Shown: in pieces, positions 23,296-32,257 of the stretch
Layout of the letters: each line of letters starts with the position of its first letter
Numbering within the stretch: the first letter of the stretch is position 1
DNA from: Candidatus Nitrosopumilus limneticus
Lineage (GTDB): Archaea > Thermoproteota > Nitrososphaeria > Nitrososphaerales > Nitrosopumilaceae
Length of the DNA: 64,000 nt
NCBI GenBank assembly: GCA_022117465.1
Contig: JAHCGZ010000001.1
Coordinates: 62,001-126,000, forward strand
Reading direction: 5' to 3'
Notes under the pieces: model-generated
The model's database searches: none
Told to the model about the DNA's origin: nothing
Seen by the model: the letters and a program-made list of their open reading frames with translations, nothing else
Made by a program: the position numbers and the translations under genes

Positions 23296-24663
23296 ATGAG
23301 CATTATTACACCTCAAGACATTAAAAAAGAATTTTTTAAAAGTAAGATGGGAATTGTAGGAATTTCAATTCTTATGATTTTAATTGTAACATCAATAATT
23401 ACAATAATCATAATTCCTGTAGAAACGTTTCAAGAATGGAATAACCCCGGAAATTGGATAACATATCCAAAAACAGCAATGCCAATTTGGGTAAATTTAT
23501 TCTTATTTGAAAAGATCCCAGAACATAAAATCTTAACAGAACCAAATATTCAAAATTCTTCAAATGATGAGATTAATTTGTCATCACATCAATTCAGTTT
23601 TAATTTTGGATATGATCAATTTCCAAATGATTTTATTTATTCATATTCATCAGAATATGTTAATTCACCATTACTAGAAATGTCAGTTATTCGACCAGAT
23701 GGAATTAAATTAAAATTACTTGCAACATCTCTTCCATATTCAAGTACAATTACTACTCACGAAGATAAAATATTTTCAACTGATGCCATGATAAAAAAAG
23801 AATTAAGTTTACAAGAGAATGAATTTGAATTTAAAATAGATAAATTATCGGCAGAAAATATTATTTTTTCAAAAATTAAAGTGAATGAACCTCTAAAAGG
23901 AAATTATGTATTTTTAATTAATTTGTATGAAATTAACGAAAAAAGCGAAATTACCGAATCAAATTTAATCATAGGAGGCAAAGTATTTGGAATAATGGGC
24001 ACAGATGAATTACGTAGAGACTTAGCTATTGGATTATTGTGGGGAACACCACTTGCACTATTTATTGGAATTGTTGTCTCAATTGCATCAGTGATTATGG
24101 GATTAATTTATGGGGTGTATGCTGGATTCAAGGGTAAAAAAACAGATGAAGCATTGATGAGATTTAATGATGTCATCTACGCATTACCAGTGTTGCCTTT
24201 TCTAATTATTCTTTCAGTAACAATAAGTAATAGCATATTTGTAATGATTGGATTTTTAATGATTTTTGGATGGGTAGGTATTGCAAAAGTAGCAAGAAGT
24301 ATGTCATTACAAATCAAGACACGCGGGTATGTGGAAGCTGCAACAATGATGGGTCAAAAAGATACAAAAATGATTTTAAAACATATTTTACCACAATTAC
24401 TACCATATGCATTTGCAAGTGTGGCAATATCAGTTCCAGCAGCAATCACTACTGAAGCAGGATTAAGTTTTCTAGGATTAGGCGACCCATCATTTCCAAC
24501 ATGGGGACAAATTTTACATGATGCCAATACATTTGGTGCAACTGCAAGAGGATTATGGTGGTGGATTGTACCTCCAGGAATTATGATTGCCATAACAGGT
24601 TTAGCGTTTGTATTTATTGGAAATGCCCTAGATTCAATAATAAACCCAAAATTAAAAAGATAA
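23296..24663 (+). CDS. ABC transporter permease, DppC/OppC type, with large loop
   Basis: A 455-residue permease. One helix near residues 18-40 is followed by an unusually long extracytoplasmic segment (about 45-235) rich in beta strands, then five helices with the EAA loop GYVEAATMMGQKD and the ending FIGNALDSIINPKLKR. OppC proteins are usually near 300 residues, so the loop adds roughly 150. It forms the heterodimeric channel with the DppB-type partner directly upstream. Peptides or nickel are usual substrates; none can be named here. Confidence 0.9.
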   Translation: MSIITPQDIKKEFFKSKMGIVGISILMILIVTSIITIIIIPVETFQEWNNPGNWITYPKTAMPIWVNLFLFEKIPEHKILTEPNIQNSSNDEINLSSHQFSFNFGYDQFPNDFIYSYSSEYVNSPLLEMSVIRPDGIKLKLLATSLPYSSTITTHEDKIFSTDAMIKKELSLQENEFEFKIDKLSAENIIFSKIKVNEPLKGNYVFLINLYEINEKSEITESNLIIGGKVFGIMGTDELRRDLAIGLLWGTPLALFIGIVVSIASVIMGLIYGVYAGFKGKKTDEALMRFNDVIYALPVLPFLIILSVTISNSIFVMIGFLMIFGWVGIAKVARSMSLQIKTRGYVEAATMMGQKDTKMILKHILPQLLPYAFASVAISVPAAITTEAGLSFLGLGDPSFPTWGQILHDANTFGATARGLWWWIVPPGIMIAITGLAFVFIGNALDSIINPKLKR

Positions 24664-24984
24664 TTAGAAACTATAATTTCGAATTATATCTAAAGCAGAA
24701 TCATTTAATTTTATTGTGTATGTTAAGGAATTAGGATCATTTTTAGTATCTGATAAAATATCAGTGAATTTAGTTTTCTCCTCTTCAGTTGCACCTGCCT
24801 CATGAGCACACAAGTTGAAGGCTTTTAGATTTAAATTATGAGATAGAAGATGTGAGATAAATTTTTTATAATCTTCAGGATTTGACCAAGGTTTATTTTT
24901 TTCAGAACATGCTGCAATCCAAACATCAACAGAATTATGAAAAATAACTTTTTTACGAATCTCATCTAATGATAAACTATTCAT
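24664..24984 (-). CDS. hypothetical protein
   Basis: A 106-residue soluble protein with segments such as SVDVWIAACSEKNKPWSNPEDYKKFISHLL and AHEAGATEEEKTKF. No family was recognised. It starts immediately after the stop of the zinc-ribbon membrane protein (no gap), so the two form an operon, and it ends against the convergent permease. Confidence 0.6.
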   Translation of the reverse strand: MNSLSLDEIRKKVIFHNSVDVWIAACSEKNKPWSNPEDYKKFISHLLSHNLNLKAFNLCAHEAGATEEEKTKFTDILSDTKNDPNSLTYTIKLNDSALDIIRNYSF

Positions 24985-25332
24985 CTAGAAATCTGCTCTT
25001 TGCATTTTTGATCCACATCTTGGGCAAGTACCACCATTATGCTTATTTCTGCAAACAAGACAAACATACTTTACATTGGTACTATCGCCTTGACTACTAC
25101 TTCCAAAGAAACCGCCGCCTAAACCACTAGAGTTTCCGCCATAGTTGCCCATTTGTCGTTTTCTCAGATACATTGGAAGCAAAATGAAGATTGCCATAAC
25201 CAATCCAATGCTGATAAACCATGGAACACCAAGATAACCTAGAACAATTTGTAATCCAATACTAAATACAAGTGAAGCAGCTAAAAAAATATAATATCGT
25301 TTAAGTTGAGGATTCAAATTACTAGCAGTCAT
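24985..25332 (-). CDS. membrane protein with C-terminal zinc ribbon
   Basis: A 115-residue protein with two membrane helices (about 13-32 and 37-55), a Gly/Ser-rich linker (about 62-82) and a C-terminal zinc ribbon, C-L-V-C then C-P-R-C. The ribbon is expected in the cytoplasm. The arrangement is common in archaeal small membrane proteins of unknown function. It abuts the downstream hypothetical gene. Confidence 0.7.
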   Translation of the reverse strand: MTASNLNPQLKRYYIFLAASLVFSIGLQIVLGYLGVPWFISIGLVMAIFILLPMYLRKRQMGNYGGNSSGLGGGFFGSSSQGDSTNVKYVCLVCRNKHNGGTCPRCGSKMQRADF

Positions 25333-25392
25333 TTAAAAAAGGTTATAAAGCTTTGTTAGTTTTTTCCATTTTCATATTACATATTTTTGTAA

Positions 25393-25791
25393 TTAATTAA
25401 TTGAAAGTGGAATAACATTGCCATTACTATCCCAAGCAAAAATGGAGTCATCATTGTAAGGAAATTTAATTATTAGAGAAATCAATCCAAAAAAATTATT
25501 CAAATCAGTTACAGAAGGTTCTGCTGAACCAGAGGGATGAGAGTGTACAACTCCAATGTAACTAGTATCAAAAGGCAAAAAAGAATGAGGAAATCCAGCA
25601 AATGTTGGTCCTGTAAAATCAAATGGAGGAATTGCTAGTCCATCAATTTTTATTTCGCCATTTCTTGATTTTCCTTTTAATATCAAAATGCATTCATTGG
25701 GATGCTTAATTTTACAATATGTAATAATACTATCTAGTACTGATTTTTCCAATAACACTTTACGTTCAATTTTTTTATTTTTAAAAAACAC
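25393..25791 (-). CDS. JAMM (Mov34/MPN/PAD-1) metalloprotease
   Basis: A 132-residue JAMM/MPN+ protein. The zinc site is complete: Glu in PNECILILKG, then H-S-H-P-S-G with the Asp ten residues later (SVTDLNNF), giving E...HxH-x10-D. In archaea JAMM proteases cleave ubiquitin-like modifiers (SAMPs) or precursor tails. No Ubl or E1-like gene is adjacent. Start ATG at 25791. Confidence 0.88.
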   Translation of the reverse strand: MFFKNKKIERKVLLEKSVLDSIITYCKIKHPNECILILKGKSRNGEIKIDGLAIPPFDFTGPTFAGFPHSFLPFDTSYIGVVHSHPSGSAEPSVTDLNNFFGLISLIIKFPYNDDSIFAWDSNGNVIPLSIN

Positions 25792-25822
25792 AAAAAGACT
25801 TCAATTACTTAGTAAATTAGTT

Positions 25823-27112
25823 TTAAGATCTGGATATAATATATTGAGAATTAGAAAATATTCTTAATTTACCTTCAATTTTAGATATAATTTCAGGAAT
25901 GTTGGAATTTATTTCATCAATTCGAGATAAAATTTCTTTAGATTTTAGATGAGAATCATTTTCAGCATCAATATTTTTTAAAAGATCATTTTCAAGAGAT
26001 GTCAGATTTTGAGGTTTTAAATTAGTTAATTCAATTTTCATAGAATTAAAAATATTTGTATAATTTGATACTTTTTTGATAAACTCATCTAGTAATTCTT
26101 TAGTTTCAGATAATTGTAGTAAAGTTTTTTCAGTATCTTTGACAGATATAGAGCCAGAAGAAATTCCTTTTCGAATATTTTCTAAAATGATTATAATGGT
26201 ATTAGTGTTTTCAGGGACAAGTGCATCAAATGGGTCATCAACTAAAGTGGATAAAACAGTACTTTGTTCCTTATCCAATGAGGATCCATATGCATACCTA
26301 CCAAGAGGACGAGAAATTTTTGTGAATTGAGCATCAATTTCAGATTTTATATGAGATTTCTGAACAGTAAAGTCATTAAATTTATTTTGTAAATCAATAA
26401 ATTTCTTATAACTTTCTGAAGAATGAATTTCAACAAGAGAATTTTCTAAAATAAGTTTCTTATTTTCAAATAATTTTAAATTATTTAATATGTCAATGTT
26501 TCTTTTTGTTTTATCATTTAATTCTAAATGAAGAGATTTAATTTTTTTTAACAATTCACTAATTTCATTAAAAGTAGATTGCGTAGACGCATAATGTTTT
26601 AGAAGTTTTGAGATATTTTCAGAATTTTCATTAATAATTTTAAGATTATTAGTTAGTTGAATTGCATATTTTTTTGCAAAAATATGAATTACTCTAGTTT
26701 GTCTTCCTAAAACATCACCGAGTTTTTTAAGAAGTTGAGTTAAAAAATAATCTAATTTTGTTGCATCATCTATAGTTGAAACTTGCATTAGACTTTTGAC
26801 ATCTTTTTTTAAGATATCAATTACTTGTTGTTTACCTCTAACTACAATTATAGCTAAATGCTTATCAATATCATCAATATTCAAATTGTCTTTCTCAAGA
26901 ACAATACCAATTTTTATTAAATCATCAATAAGAGTAGCAGTATTATTTCTTAAATTTTTTATTTCAAAAAGTGTTTGGGATTCTCTTAATTGACTAAGAT
27001 CCGATATTATTTTAGGAACATCATCTAGTGAAATATTTTGATTAGTGGATTTACGCTCTTGAGATGACTCTATTGATGATTCAACTGGTTTTTTACCCCA
27101 TCCAAATACCAT
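25823..27112 (-). CDS. long coiled-coil protein
   Basis: A 429-residue, almost fully helical, charged protein with heptad-like Leu/Ile spacing through most of its length, and no Walker motifs. The N terminus (MVFGWGKKP) is short and unusual, and a less helical hinge lies near 265-285 (SRPLGRYAYGSSLDKE). It may be a structural or chromosome/division-associated protein; conserved hypothetical proteins of this look occur in marine thaumarchaea (recalled). It is divergent from the SRPBCC gene at 27190. Confidence 0.7.
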   Translation of the reverse strand: MVFGWGKKPVESSIESSQERKSTNQNISLDDVPKIISDLSQLRESQTLFEIKNLRNNTATLIDDLIKIGIVLEKDNLNIDDIDKHLAIIVVRGKQQVIDILKKDVKSLMQVSTIDDATKLDYFLTQLLKKLGDVLGRQTRVIHIFAKKYAIQLTNNLKIINENSENISKLLKHYASTQSTFNEISELLKKIKSLHLELNDKTKRNIDILNNLKLFENKKLILENSLVEIHSSESYKKFIDLQNKFNDFTVQKSHIKSEIDAQFTKISRPLGRYAYGSSLDKEQSTVLSTLVDDPFDALVPENTNTIIIILENIRKGISSGSISVKDTEKTLLQLSETKELLDEFIKKVSNYTNIFNSMKIELTNLKPQNLTSLENDLLKNIDAENDSHLKSKEILSRIDEINSNIPEIISKIEGKLRIFSNSQYIISRS

Positions 27113-27189
27113 TTGTTAGTTTTATCATAATGGGATTAAAAATGATTCTTTAACTAAATCTTAAAATTTAATGATAAGCGCACATATTC

Positions 27190-27651
27190 ATGGTAAGAAA
27201 GTTACAAAAATCATTTCAGACAGGAACTGTAAAGAAAATAATCAAAATCAATGCATCAAAAGACAAAGTTTGGAGAAAAATTAGCAATATAGTAGGTTTG
27301 CCTTCATGGTTAGTAGATGTAACAAAAACAGAGTATCTCTCTAAAAAGAAAAAGGGGGTTGGATCAATTAGACTAATCACATTTGAAGACGGAAATAAAA
27401 TTGAAGAACATATTGTAGCATGGGAAAATGGGAAATATTTTACATATGTTGCAACAGTAGGATTGCCATTAAGAGCATATGTTGCCACAATTTCTATTAA
27501 GAGTAAAACAAAAACAACTACACAACTAACATGGAAATCATATCTTAACAGTGAAAAAATGTCTGAAAAGCAATTTCATGAATTTTTAGTATTCATGGGT
27601 TGTTTTTATCAGGCATCATTAGAAAATTTAAAAATATTACTAGAAAAATAA
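27190..27651 (+). CDS. SRPBCC-family protein
   Basis: A 153-residue START-like (SRPBCC) protein. The pattern is classical: INASKDKVWRKISNIVGLPSWLVDVTKTEYLS at the start, GVGSIRLITFEDGNKIEEHIVAWENGKYFTY in the middle, and a C-terminal helix FLVFMGCFYQASLENLKILLE. It should bind a hydrophobic ligand. Start ATG at 27190. Confidence 0.82.
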   Translation: MVRKLQKSFQTGTVKKIIKINASKDKVWRKISNIVGLPSWLVDVTKTEYLSKKKKGVGSIRLITFEDGNKIEEHIVAWENGKYFTYVATVGLPLRAYVATISIKSKTKTTTQLTWKSYLNSEKMSEKQFHEFLVFMGCFYQASLENLKILLEK

Positions 27652-27704
27652 CACTAGTTACATTTTAGGTCAAAATGTAAATACTGTGAATCACTAAAAA
27701 AATT

Positions 27705-28016
27705 ATGAGCGATATGCGGTTCATCATTTTAGGAGTTGCATTAATTTTTGTAGGTGTTATTATTTTAGGTGCATTTGGTCATGAGTACCAAGCTGCAACA
27801 ATAGAATCAAATGAATTTGGAACATGTTATGAATACTATGAGGACAAACCACCTGCAAAAATCAATTGTTCTTTTAAAATAATGGATCAAGTATTATTTT
27901 TTGGATTAGTTTTAGGATTCATCATATCTGGAATTATTTCATTGATAAAGGGAGTTAAAGGTGACTGGGATAGTAAAATAAAACCAGAAGACGCAGTTGG
28001 TCCAGGTAAGCAATAG
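27705..28016 (+). CDS. small two-helix membrane protein
   Basis: A 103-residue protein with membrane helices at about 5-23 and 65-86, an extracytoplasmic loop containing two cysteines (C42, C56) that could form a disulphide, and a polar C-terminal tail (KPEDAVGPGKQ). Function unknown. Confidence 0.6.
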   Translation: MSDMRFIILGVALIFVGVIILGAFGHEYQAATIESNEFGTCYEYYEDKPPAKINCSFKIMDQVLFFGLVLGFIISGIISLIKGVKGDWDSKIKPEDAVGPGKQ

Positions 28017-28023
28017 TAATATT

Positions 28024-28248
28024 CTATGTGTCAGAATTTTTGGCATTAAAAATTAAATCTGAATCACCCTTGATGTTTTTATCAACTTGGTAATCTGTTT
28101 TTGATTTAATCATTTTTTTTCTAATATCATGCATAATTTTTTCATTATCACTAAGAACATCATAGTGATATCTTTGAATATGATCAAAATAATTTAAAAC
28201 TAAATTATCATCATCATCAAAAACTTTTTCACAATAGTCACATTTCAT
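28024..28248 (-). CDS. C2H2-type zinc-finger protein
   Basis: A 74-residue protein. Residues 3-28 form a C-x2-C-x17-H-x4-H finger (CDYC ... HIQRYH), followed by a basic helix and a polar tail. Stand-alone C2H2-like fingers occur in archaea and usually bind DNA. Targets are unknown. Confidence 0.65.
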   Translation of the reverse strand: MKCDYCEKVFDDDDNLVLNYFDHIQRYHYDVLSDNEKIMHDIRKKMIKSKTDYQVDKNIKGDSDLIFNAKNSDT

Positions 28249-28320
28249 TTTTAATAAAAATTATTTTAATTATATAAAGTGTATTCAAAATATTACTTTA
28301 ATAACAAAAAATCACTTCGT

Positions 28321-28337
28321 AATAGCAAAAAGCTATT
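28321..28337. repeat. small inverted repeat
   Basis: AATAGC and GCTATT flank an A5 loop and are followed by TTA. It lies in a gene-poor 218-bp stretch between two minus-strand genes that otherwise shows nothing. It could be a weak terminator or processing hairpin, or chance in AT-rich DNA. Confidence 0.25.
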
Positions 28338-28466
28338 TTATGGTCTTAAATGAGCATCAGAACTATTTTATTCACTTTCATAGATATGATTATAGTTCTA
28401 ATTAAAACAAAAAAATCAATTCATAATTAAAAAAATCATAGTATGAATTTACTCAATTAAAATAAA

Positions 28467-28643
28467 TTAACCGTTTAGTAGTTTTTTAATTTTTTTTAAA
28501 TTTACAACATTAGATTCATGAAACATGATCATTGATTCAGATAAGGAATTAGGCAATACAGTCTTTAAATTTTCAACTAATTCATCTCCACTTTTAATCA
28601 TTGTATCAATGAGTTTGTTAATTTCATTTTCATCTCTAACCAT
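28467..28643 (-). CDS. 58-residue hypothetical protein
   Basis: A small ORF from ATG 28643 to TAA 28467. The product is a charged helical protein (VRDENEINKLIDTMIKSGDEL at the start, NLKKIKKLLNG at the end) without cysteines or membrane segments. Coding quality is like its neighbours. No family was recognised. Confidence 0.5.
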   Translation of the reverse strand: MVRDENEINKLIDTMIKSGDELVENLKTVLPNSLSESMIMFHESNVVNLKKIKKLLNG

Positions 28644-28684
28644 AACATAATATTAGATATTAATCATAATTAAAGATTAAAAAA

Positions 28685-28894
28685 TTACTTGTTCAGATTT
28701 TTAAAATCTAAACATTTTTGGTTAAATTCATCCAAATATGTTTTAGTATTAATTTTAGAATCTATAACATATAATTCACAAGTTTCAGGATCAATTAACT
28801 GAGTAGATTTATCATTAGTAACAAATTGTAATAATAAAATTCCAATAAGTGCTATGATCAAAATTATAGGTAATTTTTTAGAAGTTATATCCAC
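28685..28894 (-). CDS. membrane-anchored small protein
   Basis: A 69-residue protein with an N-terminal membrane helix (LPIILIIALIGILLLQFV) and a polar domain containing two cysteines (C39, C61). The helix is probably an uncleaved anchor, with the domain outside. Function unknown. Confidence 0.55.
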   Translation of the reverse strand: MDITSKKLPIILIIALIGILLLQFVTNDKSTQLIDPETCELYVIDSKINTKTYLDEFNQKCLDFKNLNK

Positions 28895-28945
28895 AATACA
28901 CTAAAAATAATTTTTAACTTAAGCCTATTGAATTAGGAATTTTAA

Positions 28946-29176
28946 TTAGTCTTTTTTGATCAAAGTTAAAGTGGAACGAACTTTATCCAATGTTTGAATA
29001 TTCCTAGATACTACTTCACGAATCTTTTCAAAATTTTCACCTTGAATCTTTACCATCATATCATGAGTCCCAATTGTTTCAAAAACATCCACCACTTGTG
29101 GGATTTCTTTTAGTTTTTCAATTAATCCTTCTTCAGCACCCAATTCACAATTTAACATAACGTAAGCATCAGTCAC
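28946..29176 (-). CDS. Lrp/AsnC ligand-binding (RAM) domain protein
   Basis: A 76-residue stand-alone RAM domain, the effector-binding beta-alpha-beta module of Lrp/AsnC regulators. Landmarks are AYVMLNCELGAEE, QVVDVFETIGTHDMMVKI and TLTLIKKD at the end. The HTH domain is missing. Such proteins form ring oligomers and may bind amino acids or modulate full-length Lrp proteins. The start is a GTG at 29176. Confidence 0.88.
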   Translation of the reverse strand: MTDAYVMLNCELGAEEGLIEKLKEIPQVVDVFETIGTHDMMVKIQGENFEKIREVVSRNIQTLDKVRSTLTLIKKD

Positions 29177-29226
29177 GAAATACGAAAATATTGTTTATTA
29201 TTTAAAGATGGAGAATTTCAGGCACA

Positions 29227-29877
29227 TTACCATACTACATGAACAAGATCTTTGAGATTACGTCTAGATTTTGGAAATTTAGTTTGTTTAGGATAGCCAA
29301 TACACAATACAGATGATGGGACCAAGTCAGTTTGTAGAATATCCATTATTTTTTGTTCATCAAACATTCCAATCCAAATAGAGCTTAATCCTAAAGCTTG
29401 TGCTGCAAGTTGGGAATAGCCAGCCGCAAGAGTTGCATCTTGAATTGCAAATTTTCTAAGAATGTATGGAGGAAAATTAAATTTAACTCTAGAAGGATTT
29501 TTACAAAAAACTAGCACCACAGGTGCATCAACATATGATTGATTATTACATGCATCAACCAATAATCTTTTCTTTTCAGGACTTTTGACGTAAAATATTT
29601 CAAAACCTTGAAAATTTCCAGCACTTGGAGCAGTATCAGCAGCTGCAATAATTTTATCAATTTTTACAGTTTCTACAGGTTTATCAGAAAATTTTCTTGT
29701 TGATCTTCGCTTTTGCATTACTGCAAATAAATCAGTATCAACTACTTCAGTAGGTCCAGCTCTTAAAATAAAATCAAGTAATTGATTTGGAATTCCAGGA
29801 TCAAAGTCATCAGGTGTGTCTTGAGGTACATAACCATTAGGAGAAACTAAATCATTGTCAGGATGAAAATCCCTCAT
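29227..29877 (-). CDS. nitroreductase-family flavoprotein
   Basis: A 216-residue FMN-dependent nitroreductase-like protein. MQKRRSTRKFSDKPV is the phosphate-binding Arg segment. AADTAPSAGNFQGFEIFYV and AAGYSQLAAQALGLSSIWIG are the family's FMN-contact segments. A proline-rich N-terminal extension of about 45 residues precedes the core. The physiological substrate is unknown. Confidence 0.9.
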   Translation of the reverse strand: MRDFHPDNDLVSPNGYVPQDTPDDFDPGIPNQLLDFILRAGPTEVVDTDLFAVMQKRRSTRKFSDKPVETVKIDKIIAAADTAPSAGNFQGFEIFYVKSPEKKRLLVDACNNQSYVDAPVVLVFCKNPSRVKFNFPPYILRKFAIQDATLAAGYSQLAAQALGLSSIWIGMFDEQKIMDILQTDLVPSSVLCIGYPKQTKFPKSRRNLKDLVHVVW

Positions 29878-29934
29878 GAATAATGTAAAATCACAGTCTT
29901 ATTAAAGAATTAAACATTTTAAAATCTAGTAAAA

Positions 29935-30120
29935 TTATTCTGAATTAAATTGGTCACAACCAGAGGTACAAGGTTTATTCATTACTCCTTCACATTTTCC
30001 TGAATTATCATGCATGATTCTATGATGACCACAAATTTTACATTTTTCTCTAAAATGAATTATTAATTCATTTGTAGAAAGTTCAGATTTTTCTATTTTT
30101 AATTGAGTAGCACTAGTCAT
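29935..30120 (-). CDS. small Cys/His-rich protein
   Basis: A 61-residue protein. A polar N-terminal half is followed by C-K-I-C-G-H-H and C-x8-C-x3-C spaced cysteines, a probable single zinc site or knuckle. It lies just downstream of the tRNA-Ser gene on the same strand. Function unknown. Confidence 0.6.
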   Translation of the reverse strand: MTSATQLKIEKSELSTNELIIHFREKCKICGHHRIMHDNSGKCEGVMNKPCTSGCDQFNSE

Positions 30121-30161
30121 AAAAAATATCAGTCACAAGTTAGTTTAAACTTAATGATATA

Positions 30162-30243
30162 CGCCGGGAAAGGGACTCGAACCCCTGCACGCTTTCACGT
30201 AGCTGTTTTCGAGACAGCCGCCTTACCACTTGGCTATCCCGGC
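30162..30243 (-). tRNA. tRNA-Ser (CGA)
   Basis: On the minus strand the gene starts GCCGGGA and closes with TCCCGGC, a perfect 7-bp acceptor stem. The anticodon loop CTCGAAA is closed by GCTGT/ACAGC, giving anticodon CGA (reads UCG). A long variable arm with CTACGTG...GCGTG pairing marks a class II tRNA, and the T arm contains GGTTCGAGTCC. The base after the stem is G, the usual Ser discriminator. No CCA is encoded and no intron is seen. Confidence 0.95.
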
Positions 30244-30284
30244 AAAGAATCTAAAATAATCTTCATAATAAAACAAATGGGTGA

Positions 30285-30548
30285 CTAGAGCTTTGAATCA
30301 ATATCAAAAAGTTCATTATGAAATCGCTTTTTAATTTGATTTTTAGTTTTATTCCATTCTTCATCAGTTACATTATCAGTAAAAATAGAATGAAATTCAG
30401 AGAAATCATGAAGATTAAATAATGATGTGATGGTGTTACGCTCTGATTCAGTTAAGGGAAAATATGAAGTGATTTTAAAAACTGATTGATCAGAATTAAA
30501 TTTTAATTCAAAAATTTTGTCCTTTATCTTATCTGGTATATCAATCAT
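30285..30548 (-). CDS. hypothetical protein
   Basis: A soluble protein of about 87 residues starting at ATG 30548 (MIDIPDKIKDKIFEL). It has a beta pair (SVFKITSYFPL) followed by charged helices. No family was recognised. Confidence 0.6.
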   Translation of the reverse strand: MIDIPDKIKDKIFELKFNSDQSVFKITSYFPLTESERNTITSLFNLHDFSEFHSIFTDNVTDEEWNKTKNQIKKRFHNELFDIDSKL

Positions 30549-30664
30549 CTTCAAAATAAAGAATAAAAAAAGAATATTAAGTTAATTCAATCAAATCAAG
30601 GATAAAAAATTAGATCGACCATAAAAGATAAAGACAAAATACTATAAAATATTCAATTGATCAA

Positions 30665-31687
30665 ATGGGATTAAATCTAAAAGACTTGGTAGTAAGAGAA
30701 AAAACAACTCTAGAAGCTTTTTCAAATAAAATAATTGCAATTGATGCATACAATGCAATTTATCAATTTCTAGCAAGTATTAGAGGTCCAGATGGATTAC
30801 AATTAACAGATGGGGAAGGCAGAATCACAAGTCACCTTAGCGGATTATTGTACAGAAATGTAAATTTTTTATCATTAGGAATAAAACCAGTTTATGTATT
30901 TGATGGAAAACCACCATCCCTAAAAACAGCAGAAATCGAGCGTAGAAAACAAATTAAAAAAGATGCAACTGTAAAATATGAAAAAGCAATTGCGGAAGGA
31001 AATATGGAAGATGCAAGAAAATTTGCACAACAAACAACTAGCATGAAAGATGGAATGGTTAAAGAATCAAAACAATTTTTAACATATTTTGGAATTCCAT
31101 ATATTGAAGCCCCATCAGAAGGAGAAGCAACAGCTGCACATCTAACAAACACAGGACAAGCTTATGCATCAGCTAGTCAAGACTATGATTCAATTTTGTG
31201 TGGTGCAAAAAAACTTGTAAGAAATTTTACAAATAGTGGTAGAAGAAAAATTCCAAACAGAAATACATACATCGAGGTACTTCCAGAAATTATTGAAACT
31301 CAAAAAACTTTAGATTCATTAAAAATGACACGAGAAGAATTAATCGACGTAGGAATTTTAATTGGTACTGATTTTAATCCTAATGGATTTGAAAGAATAG
31401 GTCCAAAGACAGCAATGAAACTAATCAAACAGCACTCTAGACTAGAAGATATTCCACAGATTCAAGATCAATTAAAAGAAATAAAATTTCAAGAAATAAG
31501 AGAAATATTTCTAAATCCAGAGGTTGCAGATGTAGATGAGATTGTATTTAATGAAGTAGATTATGATGGAATCCTAAACTATCTAGTAAAAGAAAGAAGT
31601 TTTTCAGAGGAGCGAATTCAATCAACATTAAACAGACTAAAGAAATCTTTAGAGAAAAAAAGCCAAAATTTAGATCAATGGTTTTAA
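30665..31687 (+). CDS. fen: flap endonuclease FEN1
   Basis: A 340-residue structure-specific nuclease that removes 5' flaps in Okazaki-fragment maturation. The XPG-N domain has [18 protein letters not shown] and [12 protein letters not shown], the XPG-I domain [13 protein letters not shown] and [13 protein letters not shown] with the metal-binding acidic residues, and the helix-hairpin-helix region [22 protein letters not shown]. The C-terminal QNLDQWF is a PCNA-binding PIP box. Start ATG at 30665. Confidence 0.97.
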   Translation: MGLNLKDLVVREKTTLEAFSNKIIAIDAYNAIYQFLASIRGPDGLQLTDGEGRITSHLSGLLYRNVNFLSLGIKPVYVFDGKPPSLKTAEIERRKQIKKDATVKYEKAIAEGNMEDARKFAQQTTSMKDGMVKESKQFLTYFGIPYIEAPSEGEATAAHLTNTGQAYASASQDYDSILCGAKKLVRNFTNSGRRKIPNRNTYIEVLPEIIETQKTLDSLKMTREELIDVGILIGTDFNPNGFERIGPKTAMKLIKQHSRLEDIPQIQDQLKEIKFQEIREIFLNPEVADVDEIVFNEVDYDGILNYLVKERSFSEERIQSTLNRLKKSLEKKSQNLDQWF

Positions 31688-31729
31688 GAAGATTTTAATT
31701 TAATAAGTACTAAAACCAAATTTAAAAAA

Positions 31730-32257
31730 ATGACTCAAACTGAAGCAAGAAAAACACTAAAGGATGCACCAATTATGTGGAGAAGAATTAATTCAATTGG
31801 GATTATTTTAGATTGTAATTCAACATATGCTTCAAATCTAGGATACGTAAAATCAGAAATTTTAGGAAAATCAATATTTGAACATGTTCCAAAAGATTCA
31901 TGGGAGTCAATGAATGATTCTTTAAAAATTTGGTTTGAGACAGGAAAAGTTACAGATAGAAAAATTATTTTTGTTAAACAAGATAAATCAATTTTTGAGG
32001 GATTATTACAGGCTACTAGTCTATATGATGAAAATAATAATTTGATTGGAAGTAATACAGTAATTTTTAATCTAACAGAAATGAATGATGACAATATCAA
32101 AAAATATGAGGAATTCTTTAAAGAATCAAATCAGAGATTAGATGAAATAAAAGAAAAAGAATATGACCAACTAAATAAAGAATCAAAATCAGAATATGAC
32201 GGATTAAAACAAATGTTTAAAATGTTATCAGAAATAAATTTAAAAAAAATAAAATAA
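31730..32257 (+). CDS. PAS-domain protein without output domain
   Basis: A 175-residue protein. Residues 14-120 form a PAS domain (GIILDCNSTYASNLGYVKSEILGKSIFEHV is the core). The rest is a charged coiled-coil-like tail (about 125-175). No kinase, HTH or cyclase domain follows. It may sense a small ligand or redox state and act through a partner. It ends head-on against acetyl-CoA synthetase without a gap. Confidence 0.85.
   Translation: MTQTEARKTLKDAPIMWRRINSIGIILDCNSTYASNLGYVKSEILGKSIFEHVPKDSWESMNDSLKIWFETGKVTDRKIIFVKQDKSIFEGLLQATSLYDENNNLIGSNTVIFNLTEMNDDNIKKYEEFFKESNQRLDEIKEKEYDQLNKESKSEYDGLKQMFKMLSEINLKKIK

Noticed and set aside
30103-30288. Plus-strand ORF of 61 residues
   Set aside because: It runs through the reverse complement of the tRNA-Ser gene.
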